A DNA stretch of 64,000 nucleotides from Gammaproteobacteria bacterium (lineage in GTDB: Bacteria > Pseudomonadota > Gammaproteobacteria > PIVX01), in the NCBI GenBank assembly GCA_003353785.1, contig PIVX01000001.1, positions 229,693-293,692 on the forward strand, given 5' to 3'. The notes under the pieces were generated by a model that saw only the letters and a list, made by a program, of their open reading frames with translations, did not search any database and was not told the origin of the DNA. This document shows positions 57,608 to 64,000 of the stretch, one piece after another (the first letter of the stretch is position 1; each line of letters opens with the position of its first letter). Position numbers and translations under genes: made by a program.

Positions 57608-58156
57608 TCAACCTTTTTTCTTAATCAATGGAAAGTCAAAAGCTCTTAACAATTCAACAGCTTCTTCATCTGTTTTTGCATTTGTTGTCAAACTAACATT
57701 CAACCCTCGTATAGCATCGATTTTATCATATTCTATTTCTGCAAAAACTATTTGTTCTTGAATACCAAAATTATAGTTCCCCTGTCCATCAAATCCCTTC
57801 AAATTCAATCCGCGAAAGTCACGAACACGAGGAAGAGCAATATGAATTAATCTCTGCAAGAAATCATACATCTTATTGCCTCGCAAAGTAACCTTACAAC
57901 CTATTGGCCAACCATCCCTAATTTTGAAACCAGCAACTGATTTTTTAACTTTTGTAACAATTGGCTTCTGTCCAGCAATTGCTATCATATCATTTACTGC
58001 ATGACCAATAATTTTTTTATCATTTATAGCTTCACCAACTCCCATGTTTAGAGTTATTTTCGTTATCTTTGGCACTTGCATAACGCTAGTGTAACCAAAA
58101 TTTTTCATTAATTCTGACACTATTCTTGATTTATAATCTTCAAATAAAACTACCAT
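57608..58156 (-). CDS. rplE: 50S ribosomal protein L5
   Basis: 182 residues. It shows the L5 segments [14 protein letters not shown] near 24, [13 protein letters not shown] near 63, and D-F-R-G-L-N near 115. L5 binds 5S rRNA and contacts P-site tRNA. It is 11 bases after rplX. Confidence 0.97.
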   Translation of the reverse strand: MVVLFEDYKSRIVSELMKNFGYTSVMQVPKITKITLNMGVGEAINDKKIIGHAVNDMIAIAGQKPIVTKVKKSVAGFKIRDGWPIGCKVTLRGNKMYDFLQRLIHIALPRVRDFRGLNLKGFDGQGNYNFGIQEQIVFAEIEYDKIDAIRGLNVSLTTNAKTDEEAVELLRAFDFPLIKKKG

Positions 58157-58167
58157 ACAATACCAAC

Positions 58168-58485
58168 CTAATCAGCAATAATCTCTTGACTACTTTTATA
58201 ATATCTAACCTTGCTACTATCCTGTAAATATTTAAAACCAACCCTAGAACCTTTAGAAGATTCTTTATCATATATCGCAATATTCGATATATGGATAGGA
58301 GCTTCTTTTTCTATAATTCCACCTGTTTCATTACGTTGAGGATTAGGTTTCTGACATTTCTTAATAATATTAATACCTTCAACATATAATTTATCATTTT
58401 TACAAATTTTCAGCACATCACCGGTTTTACCTTTGTATTTACCAGCTAAGACTACTACCTTATCACCTTTTCTTATTCTCTTCAT
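58168..58485 (-). CDS. rplX: 50S ribosomal protein L24
   Basis: 105 residues. The KOW motif is at the N-terminus: [29 protein letters not shown] near 47 follows. It is an early assembly protein at the tunnel exit. It overlaps the rplN stop by four bases. Confidence 0.97.
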   Translation of the reverse strand: MKRIRKGDKVVVLAGKYKGKTGDVLKICKNDKLYVEGINIIKKCQKPNPQRNETGGIIEKEAPIHISNIAIYDKESSKGSRVGFKYLQDSSKVRYYKSSQEIIAD

Positions 58486-58850
58486 AAAACCTCTGGAGCT
58501 AGAGATATAATTTTCATAAATTTCTTTCCACGTAATTCACGAGTTACAGGACCAAATATACGCGTCCCTATTGGTTCTTTTTGATTATTTAGTAACACCG
58601 CAGCATTACCATCAAACCTTATCAAAGATCCATCTTGCCTCCTAATACCTTGGCGAGTTCTAACAACTACAGCATCCATAACATCGCCCTTTTTAACTTT
58701 ACCTCTTGGAATAGATTCTTTAACACTGACTTTAATTACATCACCAACTCTAGCATATCGACGATGAGAACCTCCTAAAACCTTAATGCACATCACCTTT
58801 CTAGCACCGCTATTATCAGCAACGTCTAAAACGCTTTGCATTTGTATCAT
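58482..58850 (-). CDS. rplN: 50S ribosomal protein L14
   Basis: 122 residues, starting [16 protein letters not shown]. The signature segment R-G-K-V-K-K-G-D-V is near 49, and the end is P-V-T-R-E-L-R. L14 forms inter-subunit bridges. A 108-base gap to rpsQ upstream is larger than usual in this operon and might hold an internal promoter, though I could not identify one. Confidence 0.97.
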   Translation of the reverse strand: MIQMQSVLDVADNSGARKVMCIKVLGGSHRRYARVGDVIKVSVKESIPRGKVKKGDVMDAVVVRTRQGIRRQDGSLIRFDGNAAVLLNNQKEPIGTRIFGPVTRELRGKKFMKIISLAPEVL

Positions 58851-58958
58851 TTCTTACTCCAAAATACCCGTTATAATAAGAAAAAGCTCCCCATTATAGC
58901 AAATTTGTGCATTCATACAAATATTACATTCAGCAAATTTGTAAAAAAACTATATTTT

Positions 58959-59210
58959 CTATCCACTAACCTTTTCCAAAATCTTCCAGAATTTTGTTTT
59001 AGAATAAGGTTTAGTCTCAACAATTTTAACTCCATCTCCAATTTTATAATCACCGTCACTATGAACATGTAATTTTGTAGATCTTTTAATAAACTTACCA
59101 TATTTAGGATGTTTAACATACCTTTCAACTAATACAACTACTGTAGACTGCATTTTATCGCTGACTATCTTACCCAGCATTGTACGAGCATTAGATTTAA
59201 TATCAGTCAT
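58959..59210 (-). CDS. rpsQ: 30S ribosomal protein S17
   Basis: 83 residues. The OB-fold family pattern is seen: G-K-I-V-S-D-K-M-Q-S-T-V-V-V near 13, K-L-H-V-H-S-D near 46, G-D-G-V-K-I-V-E-T-K-P-Y-S-K-T-K near 57. S17 binds 16S rRNA early in assembly. It overlaps the rpmC stop by four bases. Confidence 0.97.
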   Translation of the reverse strand: MTDIKSNARTMLGKIVSDKMQSTVVVLVERYVKHPKYGKFIKRSTKLHVHSDGDYKIGDGVKIVETKPYSKTKFWKILEKVSG

Positions 59211-59398
59211 TTCATCCTCTTTTCAATTAAAATAGTCTTGATTCTTGCTATACGTTTTCTAACAGATTTACTTATGTTTGAATTACTTGCTTCTCCTGAT
59301 GATGCTTGTACACGTAAACTTAATAACTCTTTCTTAGATGCTAGAATTTCTTTTAGTAATTCATCTTCTGATTTTTTACGAATTTCTTCCATTTTCAT
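59207..59398 (-). CDS. rpmC: 50S ribosomal protein L29
   Basis: 63 residues of two helices. I-R-K-K-S-E-D-E-L near 5 and the family end R-K-R-I-A-R-I-K-T-I are clear. L29 sits at the tunnel exit beside L23 and helps dock trigger factor and SRP. The start overlaps the rplP stop by one base. Confidence 0.95.
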   Translation of the reverse strand: MKMEEIRKKSEDELLKEILASKKELLSLRVQASSGEASNSNISKSVRKRIARIKTILIEKRMK

Positions 59399-59811
59399 TA
59401 CATTACCACCCGGTTCACAAAAGTAGTCTTAAATGGTAATTTACTTGCTGCTAGAACAAATGCTTCCTTAGCAAGCTCTTCGGAAACACCCTCCATCTCA
59501 AATAAAACTTTACCAGGTTTAATTAAATCAACCCAATATTCAACCGCACCTTTACCTTTACCCATTCTAACCTCTAATGGTTTCTTAGTTATAGGTTTAT
59601 CAGGGAAAACCCTTATCCATATTCTACCACCACGTTTAATGTGTCTTGTCATAGCACGCCTGGCTGCTTCTATTTGCCTGGCAGTTAATCTGCCTCTAGT
59701 AACAGCTTTTAAACCATATTCACCAAAAGACACACTATTACCACGTTGAGCAAGCCCACGATTTCTGCCTTTCATTTGTTTTTTATATTTTGTCTTTTTT
59801 GGCTGCAACAT
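59398..59811 (-). CDS. rplP: 50S ribosomal protein L16
   Basis: 137 residues, starting [15 protein letters not shown]. It contains [12 protein letters not shown] near 22, R-Q-I-E-A-A-R-R-A near 44, and R-M-G-K-G-K-G near 81. L16 lies near the A-site tRNA elbow. It follows rpsC by 13 bases. Confidence 0.98.
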   Translation of the reverse strand: MLQPKKTKYKKQMKGRNRGLAQRGNSVSFGEYGLKAVTRGRLTARQIEAARRAMTRHIKRGGRIWIRVFPDKPITKKPLEVRMGKGKGAVEYWVDLIKPGKVLFEMEGVSEELAKEAFVLAASKLPFKTTFVNRVVM

Positions 59812-59824
59812 AACTTAACCTATA

Positions 59825-60481
59825 TTAATTAGATTCTTGTTTTTCTTGTTGATCTGCCTCAGCAGATTCTCCCATACAAATCCAAACCTTAACGCCTATA
59901 ATACCGTAGGTAGTCTTTGCTCTAGCTGTACCATATCTAATTTTTGCTTTAAATGTATGCAAAGGCACTCGTCCCTCTCTATACCATTCATTACGAGCAA
60001 TTTCAGCTCCATTTAATCTACCACCAACACATATTTTAATACCCTCAGCTCCAGCACGCAATGCTCCTTGTACAGCTCGTTTCATTGCACGTCTAAATAG
60101 TATTCTTTTTTCTAACTGAGCAGCGACACTTTGGGCAACTAAACTAGCATCTATTTCTGGTTTACGAATCTCTTCAATATTTACAGATACCGGAACACAC
60201 ATCAATTTACTTAATTCAACACGCAAAGCTTCTATATCCTGGCCTTTTTTACCAATGATTATCCCTGGCCTTGCAGAAAATAAAGTTATTTGTGCATTAT
60301 TGGCTGGTCTTTCGATCAAGATCTTACTAAGTGCTGCATGGGAATATTTTTTTTCTAAAAATTTTCTAGCTTCAATATCTTCATTTAGCCATTTTGCATA
60401 ACCACTCTCAGCAAACCATTTCGAGCGCCATTCTTCTGTGATACCTAATCTTATTCCGGTAGGATTTACTTTTTGACCCAT
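59825..60481 (-). CDS. rpsC: 30S ribosomal protein S3
   Basis: 218 residues. It starts [13 protein letters not shown]. The KH domain has [12 protein letters not shown] near 72, and [16 protein letters not shown] near 145 is present. S3 helps form the mRNA entry helicase site. The start overlaps the rplV stop by one base. Confidence 0.98.
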   Translation of the reverse strand: MGQKVNPTGIRLGITEEWRSKWFAESGYAKWLNEDIEARKFLEKKYSHAALSKILIERPANNAQITLFSARPGIIIGKKGQDIEALRVELSKLMCVPVSVNIEEIRKPEIDASLVAQSVAAQLEKRILFRRAMKRAVQGALRAGAEGIKICVGGRLNGAEIARNEWYREGRVPLHTFKAKIRYGTARAKTTYGIIGVKVWICMGESAEADQQEKQESN

Positions 60482-60828
60482 TATACAGACTCCTGTGATA
60501 ATTCAGATACTTTCAAAGTAACGTGTGATGTTCTCTTTAAAATCCTATTTGCACGACCCTTAGCCCTAGGACGAATCCGCTTTAGCGTACTCCCTTCATC
60601 AGCAAAAGTAGTCGAAATAACTAAGCCATCTATATCAGCACCTTTATTATTTTCAGCATTTGCTATTGCTGAATTCAAAAGCTTTTTAATTATTGTTGCT
60701 GCTTTTTTAGGACTAAATGTCAGAATATCTAATGCCTTGTTCACTGGCAACCCACGAATTTGATTAAGCACTAAACGTACTTTTTGAGCCGAAATAGGAG
60801 CCCCTTTTAATATTGCCTGTACTTCCAT
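60481..60828 (-). CDS. rplV: 50S ribosomal protein L22
   Basis: 115 residues. [16 protein letters not shown] near 11 and the loop [13 protein letters not shown] near 83 are diagnostic; that beta-hairpin lines the exit tunnel and is the macrolide-sensitive constriction. It follows rpsS by eight bases. Confidence 0.97.
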   Translation of the reverse strand: MEVQAILKGAPISAQKVRLVLNQIRGLPVNKALDILTFSPKKAATIIKKLLNSAIANAENNKGADIDGLVISTTFADEGSTLKRIRPRAKGRANRILKRTSHVTLKVSELSQESV

Positions 60829-60836
60829 AAATTTAC

Positions 60837-61109
60837 CTACTTTGCCTTACGATCACCTGAATGACCTTTAAAAGTTCTCGTCACAGAAAACTCACCTAAT
60901 TTATGACCTACCATATTTTCTGTAATAAACACCGGAATAAACATTCTGCCATTATGAACTGCTATAGTTAAACCAACCATATCAGGAATTACCATTGATC
61001 TTCTTGACCACGTCTTAATCGGTTTTTTATCCTGCTTCTTTTGGGCAGTAACAATCTTATCATGAAGATGCAAATCTATAAATGGACCTTTTTTAATAGA
61101 ACGTGACAT
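60837..61109 (-). CDS. rpsS: 30S ribosomal protein S19
   Basis: 90 residues, starting [10 protein letters not shown]. It contains [13 protein letters not shown] near 34 and [14 protein letters not shown] near 71. S19 sits on the head and contacts the A-site region. It lies between rplB and rplV. Confidence 0.98.
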   Translation of the reverse strand: MSRSIKKGPFIDLHLHDKIVTAQKKQDKKPIKTWSRRSMVIPDMVGLTIAVHNGRMFIPVFITENMVGHKLGEFSVTRTFKGHSGDRKAK

Positions 61110-61123
61110 AACTTATCTACCTC

Positions 61124-61954
61124 TTATTTCCTTTGCCTTCTTTTACGAACAATCAATTTATCTGTTTTTTTATTCTTTCTTGTTACAAAACCTTTTGTCG
61201 GTTTACCCCAAGGAGTAACAGGATTTCTTCCCCCGGAAGTTTTACCTTCACCACCACCATGAGGGTGATCAATAGGATTCATTGCAACTCCTCTAACATG
61301 GGGTCTACGACCACGCCAACGGTTTGCTCCAGCCTTACCTAAAGAACGTAAACTATGTTCACTATTACTGACTTCCCCTACTGTTGCCAAACAATCAGAC
61401 AGAATTTTCCTCATCTCACCTGAACGTAATCTAATGGTACAATACTGCCCTTCTCTAGCTACTAGCTGAGCTGAAGACCCAGCACTTCTAGCAAGCTGAG
61501 CTCCTTTTCCTGGCTTTAACTCAATACAGTGTAAAACACTACCAACAGGCATATGAGTCAAAGGCAAAGTATTACCAACTTTAATAGGAGCATTTTTTCC
61601 TGAGATAATTCCTGCTCCTACAGCTAATCCTTTTGGAGCAATAATATATCTTCTTTCACCATCATTATAAACAACAAGTGCAATATGGGCACTTCTATTT
61701 GGGTCATATTCAAGACGTTCCACTTTAGCAGGTATCTCATACTTGTTTCTTTTAAAATCTATTACTCTATAGTGATGTTTATGTCCTCCACCACGATGCC
61801 ATGCGGTAATTCTACCCTGATTATTACGTCCAGCTATACTTTTCTGTTTTTCTAATAGAGGGGCATAACCATCACCTTTATGTAATTCTGGAGTTATCAC
61901 TTTAATTAAATGACGTCTTCCAGGGGATGTTGGTTTTACTTTAACTACTGCCAT
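61124..61954 (-). CDS. rplB: 50S ribosomal protein L2
   Basis: 276 residues. The C-terminal signature [17 protein letters not shown] near 222 includes the conserved His implicated in the peptidyl-transferase region. The N-terminal P-T-S-P-G-R-R-H near 8 is also typical. It is nine bases after rplW. Confidence 0.98.
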   Translation of the reverse strand: MAVVKVKPTSPGRRHLIKVITPELHKGDGYAPLLEKQKSIAGRNNQGRITAWHRGGGHKHHYRVIDFKRNKYEIPAKVERLEYDPNRSAHIALVVYNDGERRYIIAPKGLAVGAGIISGKNAPIKVGNTLPLTHMPVGSVLHCIELKPGKGAQLARSAGSSAQLVAREGQYCTIRLRSGEMRKILSDCLATVGEVSNSEHSLRSLGKAGANRWRGRRPHVRGVAMNPIDHPHGGGEGKTSGGRNPVTPWGKPTKGFVTRKNKKTDKLIVRKRRQRK

Positions 61955-61963
61955 TTCTAAACC

Positions 61964-62257
61964 TTATGATAATCCTGTGAATTCTATATCTTGATCTTTA
62001 TCTATACTAATATATGCTTTTTTTACATTATTTTTACGACCAATAATTTGTCCTCGCTTACAAGTCTTGCCCTTCTTTATTGAAGTACTTACATTCTTCA
62101 CATTTACTTTAAACAAACTCTCAATTGCTTGCTTAATTTCAATTTTATTAGCACTAGGCAAAACTTTAAAGACAAATTGCTTATGCTTATCAGCAAGTAA
62201 AGTACTCTTTTCAGAAACATGGGGACATAAAATTATATCGTATAAACGTTCTCTCAT
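61964..62257 (-). CDS. rplW: 50S ribosomal protein L23
   Basis: 97 residues from the ATG at 62257. A longer frame from an ATG at 62302 is rejected because it would overlap rplD by 49 bases. The chosen ATG overlaps the rplD stop as atga and has agagga nine bases upstream. The start [10 protein letters not shown] and V-S-E-K-S-T-L-L-A-D match L23. It sits at the tunnel exit and docks trigger factor. Confidence 0.95.
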   Translation of the reverse strand: MRERLYDIILCPHVSEKSTLLADKHKQFVFKVLPSANKIEIKQAIESLFKVNVKNVSTSIKKGKTCKRGQIIGRKNNVKKAYISIDKDQDIEFTGLS

Positions 62258-62865
62258 GACAAGCTTTCCTCTAATAATTGGACAGTCTTTGCTGTTACAC
62301 ATATCTTTGAATACTGTAATAAAATTAATGGATTTATTTTATCTACAGTTATCACATTAACCTTCACTAAATTTCTTGAAGCAAGATAAAGTTCCTGTTC
62401 AAATTTATCAGTAACAAATAAAACATTTTCTAACCCTAAGGTATTCATAACCGACAATAATTCTTTTGTTTTAGGGGCTATTTTTATTTCATCAATAGCT
62501 AGTAATCTATCCTTACGAATAAGTTCTGAAAAAATTATTCTCAAGGCCAGTTTATAAACCTTTCTATTAATTTTCTTATGATAATTAGTTTTAGAAGAAG
62601 CAAATGTTACGCCCCCACTACGCCATATAGGACTATTCGACGTGCCAGCTCGCGCACGACCCGTACCCTTTTGACGCCATGGCTTTGCCCCTCCTCCGCT
62701 GACATCAGATCTAGACAGTTGAGCTGAGTTACCACTACGTCCGTTCGTACGATAGCTAGAAATAACTTCATGCAATAAAGCTTCATTATACGCAACATTA
62801 AATACATCAGTCCCTAAACTAATGTCAGATTTTTCTCCAGTAACAGAAGTTACATTTAATTTCAT
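62254..62865 (-). CDS. rplD: 50S ribosomal protein L4
   Basis: 203 residues. The loop [11 protein letters not shown] near 65 and the preceding [13 protein letters not shown] are the L4 signature. L4 lines the exit tunnel and in E. coli represses the S10 operon. It overlaps rplC by four bases. Confidence 0.97.
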   Translation of the reverse strand: MKLNVTSVTGEKSDISLGTDVFNVAYNEALLHEVISSYRTNGRSGNSAQLSRSDVSGGGAKPWRQKGTGRARAGTSNSPIWRSGGVTFASSKTNYHKKINRKVYKLALRIIFSELIRKDRLLAIDEIKIAPKTKELLSVMNTLGLENVLFVTDKFEQELYLASRNLVKVNVITVDKINPLILLQYSKICVTAKTVQLLEESLS

Positions 62866-63533
62866 TGTTTAACCTTAGTATGCTTAATAGCAGGCTTTAT
62901 TATCACTGTCCCAGATATACTTCCCGGAATGGCTCCTTTAATCATTAGTAAATTTTTTTCCTTATCTATTTCAACAATTTTTAAATTCTGAATGGTTTTT
63001 TTCTGGGCTCCCATGTGACCCGCCATTTTCTTACCTTTAAAAACTCGTCCAGGTGTCTGGTTCTGACCAATTGAACCAGGAGCCCTATGAGCTAATGAAT
63101 TACCATGAGTAGCATCTTGAGTTGCAAAATTATGTCTTTTAACCACACCAGCAAACCCTTTACCTATGCTAGTTCCAGAAACATCAACTATTTGACCTTC
63201 TTGAAATATATCCAGAGTAATTTCTGTACCTAATTCTATTTGATTTAGAGGTTTATCTCCAAGTTCTAAATTTTCTTGAACTCTAAATTCCCACATACCT
63301 CTACCTAAACCAGTTTCCGCTTTGGCATAATGACCAGCTAGAGGCTTGTTAATTCTACTTGCTAGCTGGCTACCTGTTGTTACTTGTATAGCCGAATAAC
63401 CATCTTTTGCTAAATTTTTAATCTGACTTATACGATTAGGAAGAACCTCTATCAGCGAAACAGGCACCGAAGTACCATCCTCTAGAAATTTTCTACTCAT
63501 TCCACATTTTCTACCAACCAAACCTAATTTCAT
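62862..63533 (-). CDS. rplC: 50S ribosomal protein L3
   Basis: 223 residues. It starts [14 protein letters not shown]. The central signature [12 protein letters not shown] near 124 and [13 protein letters not shown] near 160 are present. L3 is an initiating large-subunit assembly protein. It follows rpsJ by 11 bases. Confidence 0.97.
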   Translation of the reverse strand: MKLGLVGRKCGMSRKFLEDGTSVPVSLIEVLPNRISQIKNLAKDGYSAIQVTTGSQLASRINKPLAGHYAKAETGLGRGMWEFRVQENLELGDKPLNQIELGTEITLDIFQEGQIVDVSGTSIGKGFAGVVKRHNFATQDATHGNSLAHRAPGSIGQNQTPGRVFKGKKMAGHMGAQKKTIQNLKIVEIDKEKNLLMIKGAIPGSISGTVIIKPAIKHTKVKQ

Positions 63534-63544
63534 ACTAAATTACC

Positions 63545-63874
63545 TTAAACTTTATCGCTAACTAGTTTAATTTGCACATCGACTCCAGCAGCAAGATCTA
63601 ATTTCATTAATGCATCTACTGTTTTATCTGTAGGCATAACTATAGCAACTAACCTAGTATGAGTTCTGATCTCATATTGATCTCTAGCATCTTTATCTTT
63701 ATGAGGAGACTTCAGCACAGTAAACTTTTCAATTCTTGTAGGCAAAGGCACGGGACCCTTGACACGAGCACCTGTCCTTTGAGCAGTTTCCACTATCTCT
63801 TTAGTAGATGCGTCAATCAACTTATGATCAAAAGACTTTAACCTTATACTAATATTTTGATTATTTACAGCCAT
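63545..63874 (-). CDS. rpsJ: 30S ribosomal protein S10
   Basis: 109 residues. Core segments [12 protein letters not shown] near 10, G-P-V-P-L-P-T-R near 40 and H-T-R-L-V-A-I near 71 are present. A few residues longer at the N-terminus than E. coli S10 (M-A-V-N-N-Q-N-I-S). S10 also serves as NusE in antitermination. It begins five bases after the tuf stop, so the S10 genes may be read from the tuf transcript. Confidence 0.98.
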   Translation of the reverse strand: MAVNNQNISIRLKSFDHKLIDASTKEIVETAQRTGARVKGPVPLPTRIEKFTVLKSPHKDKDARDQYEIRTHTRLVAIVMPTDKTVDALMKLDLAAGVDVQIKLVSDKV

Positions 63875-63879
63875 AATTT

Positions 63880-64000
63880 TTACTCAACAATTTTAGTAAC
63901 AACACCAGCCCCAACAGTTCTACCACCCTCACGAATAGCAAAACGTAAACCTTCATCCATCGCTATCGGACACAATAAGGTTACTGACATCTTAACATTA
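63880..64000 (-). CDS. tuf: elongation factor Tu, C-terminal end (partial)
   Basis: The last 39 codons are in the window. They read [18 protein letters not shown], then [12 protein letters not shown] and end T-K-I-V-E before TAA at 63880-63882. That is the EF-Tu domain III terminus. The gene extends beyond base 64000. tuf directly upstream of rpsJ is the usual order in gammaproteobacteria. Confidence 0.96.
   Translation of the reverse strand, partial: NVKMSVTLLCPIAMDEGLRFAIREGGRTVGAGVVTKIVE

Overview
The window is AT-rich (about one third G+C by eye) and almost fully coding at both ends, with a looser, decayed middle. The 63.9-50.4 kb end is the S10-spc-alpha ribosomal run (tuf, rpsJ ... secY, rpmJ, rpsM, rpsK, rpsD, rpoA, rplQ). 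Having rpsD inside the alpha operon, together with the rpsF-rpsR-membrane protein-rplI-dnaB-alr-radA block at 5.6-12 kb, points to a gammaproteobacterium. A reduced, AT-rich, host-associated lineage is my inference (Legionellales or Francisella-like relatives are possible; genus not determinable). Supporting hints are three inverse autotransporters, a 17-kDa-antigen-like lipoprotein, periplasmic Cu/Zn superoxide dismutase and many decayed mobile or toxin-antitoxin genes.

Layout. 1-0.6 kb: decayed coding sequence. 0.6-5.2 kb: a YdbH-like protein, a VOC protein and three unrecognised proteins, two of them secreted. 5.6-12 kb: radA, lipoprotein, alr, dnaB, rplI, membrane protein, rpsR and rpsF, with a good promoter ahead of rpsF. 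12.2-15.4 kb: ttcA and inverse autotransporter 1. 15.4-23.7 kb: one tight minus-strand run of nine genes, etfB-etfA-ald-pepA-mlaE-mlaF-mlaD-lipoprotein-YgjP-like protease, divergent from ETF-quinone oxidoreductase. 25.45-25.57 kb: a 122-bp element with 26-bp terminal inverted repeats. 25.6-38.2 kb: a surface-glycan locus with HddA/HddC-type GDP-heptose enzymes, three extended SDR enzymes, GtrA-like protein, two GT4-like transferases, and two large paralogous GT-like proteins carrying an inserted beta-rich domain. 38.2-44.2 kb: inverse autotransporter 2 among decayed RelB/DinJ antitoxins and an IS200/IS605 transposase relic. 44.3-50.2 kb: MATE exporter, sodC, a PapD-like chaperone and inverse autotransporter 3. 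50.4-64 kb: ribosomal operons.

How it fits together: the ribosomal, replication and electron-transfer blocks are ordinary core genome. The accessory part is devoted to the cell surface: a heptose-containing glycan, an MCE lipid transporter, and three outer-membrane proteins that share one beta-barrel plus a conserved K-M-T-Q-x3-R-D-[IV]-D junction but carry entirely different C-terminal passengers. The most notable is inverse autotransporter 3. Its passenger is a run of about 25-residue helical repeats followed by a C-terminal domain with the His-Trp / Asp-Ser-Leu / Gln-Gln ... Cys-Gly signature of CE-clan (Ulp1/C48-like) cysteine proteases. If right, a host-type deubiquitinase/deSUMOylase fold is displayed on the bacterial surface by a type Ve secretion barrel.
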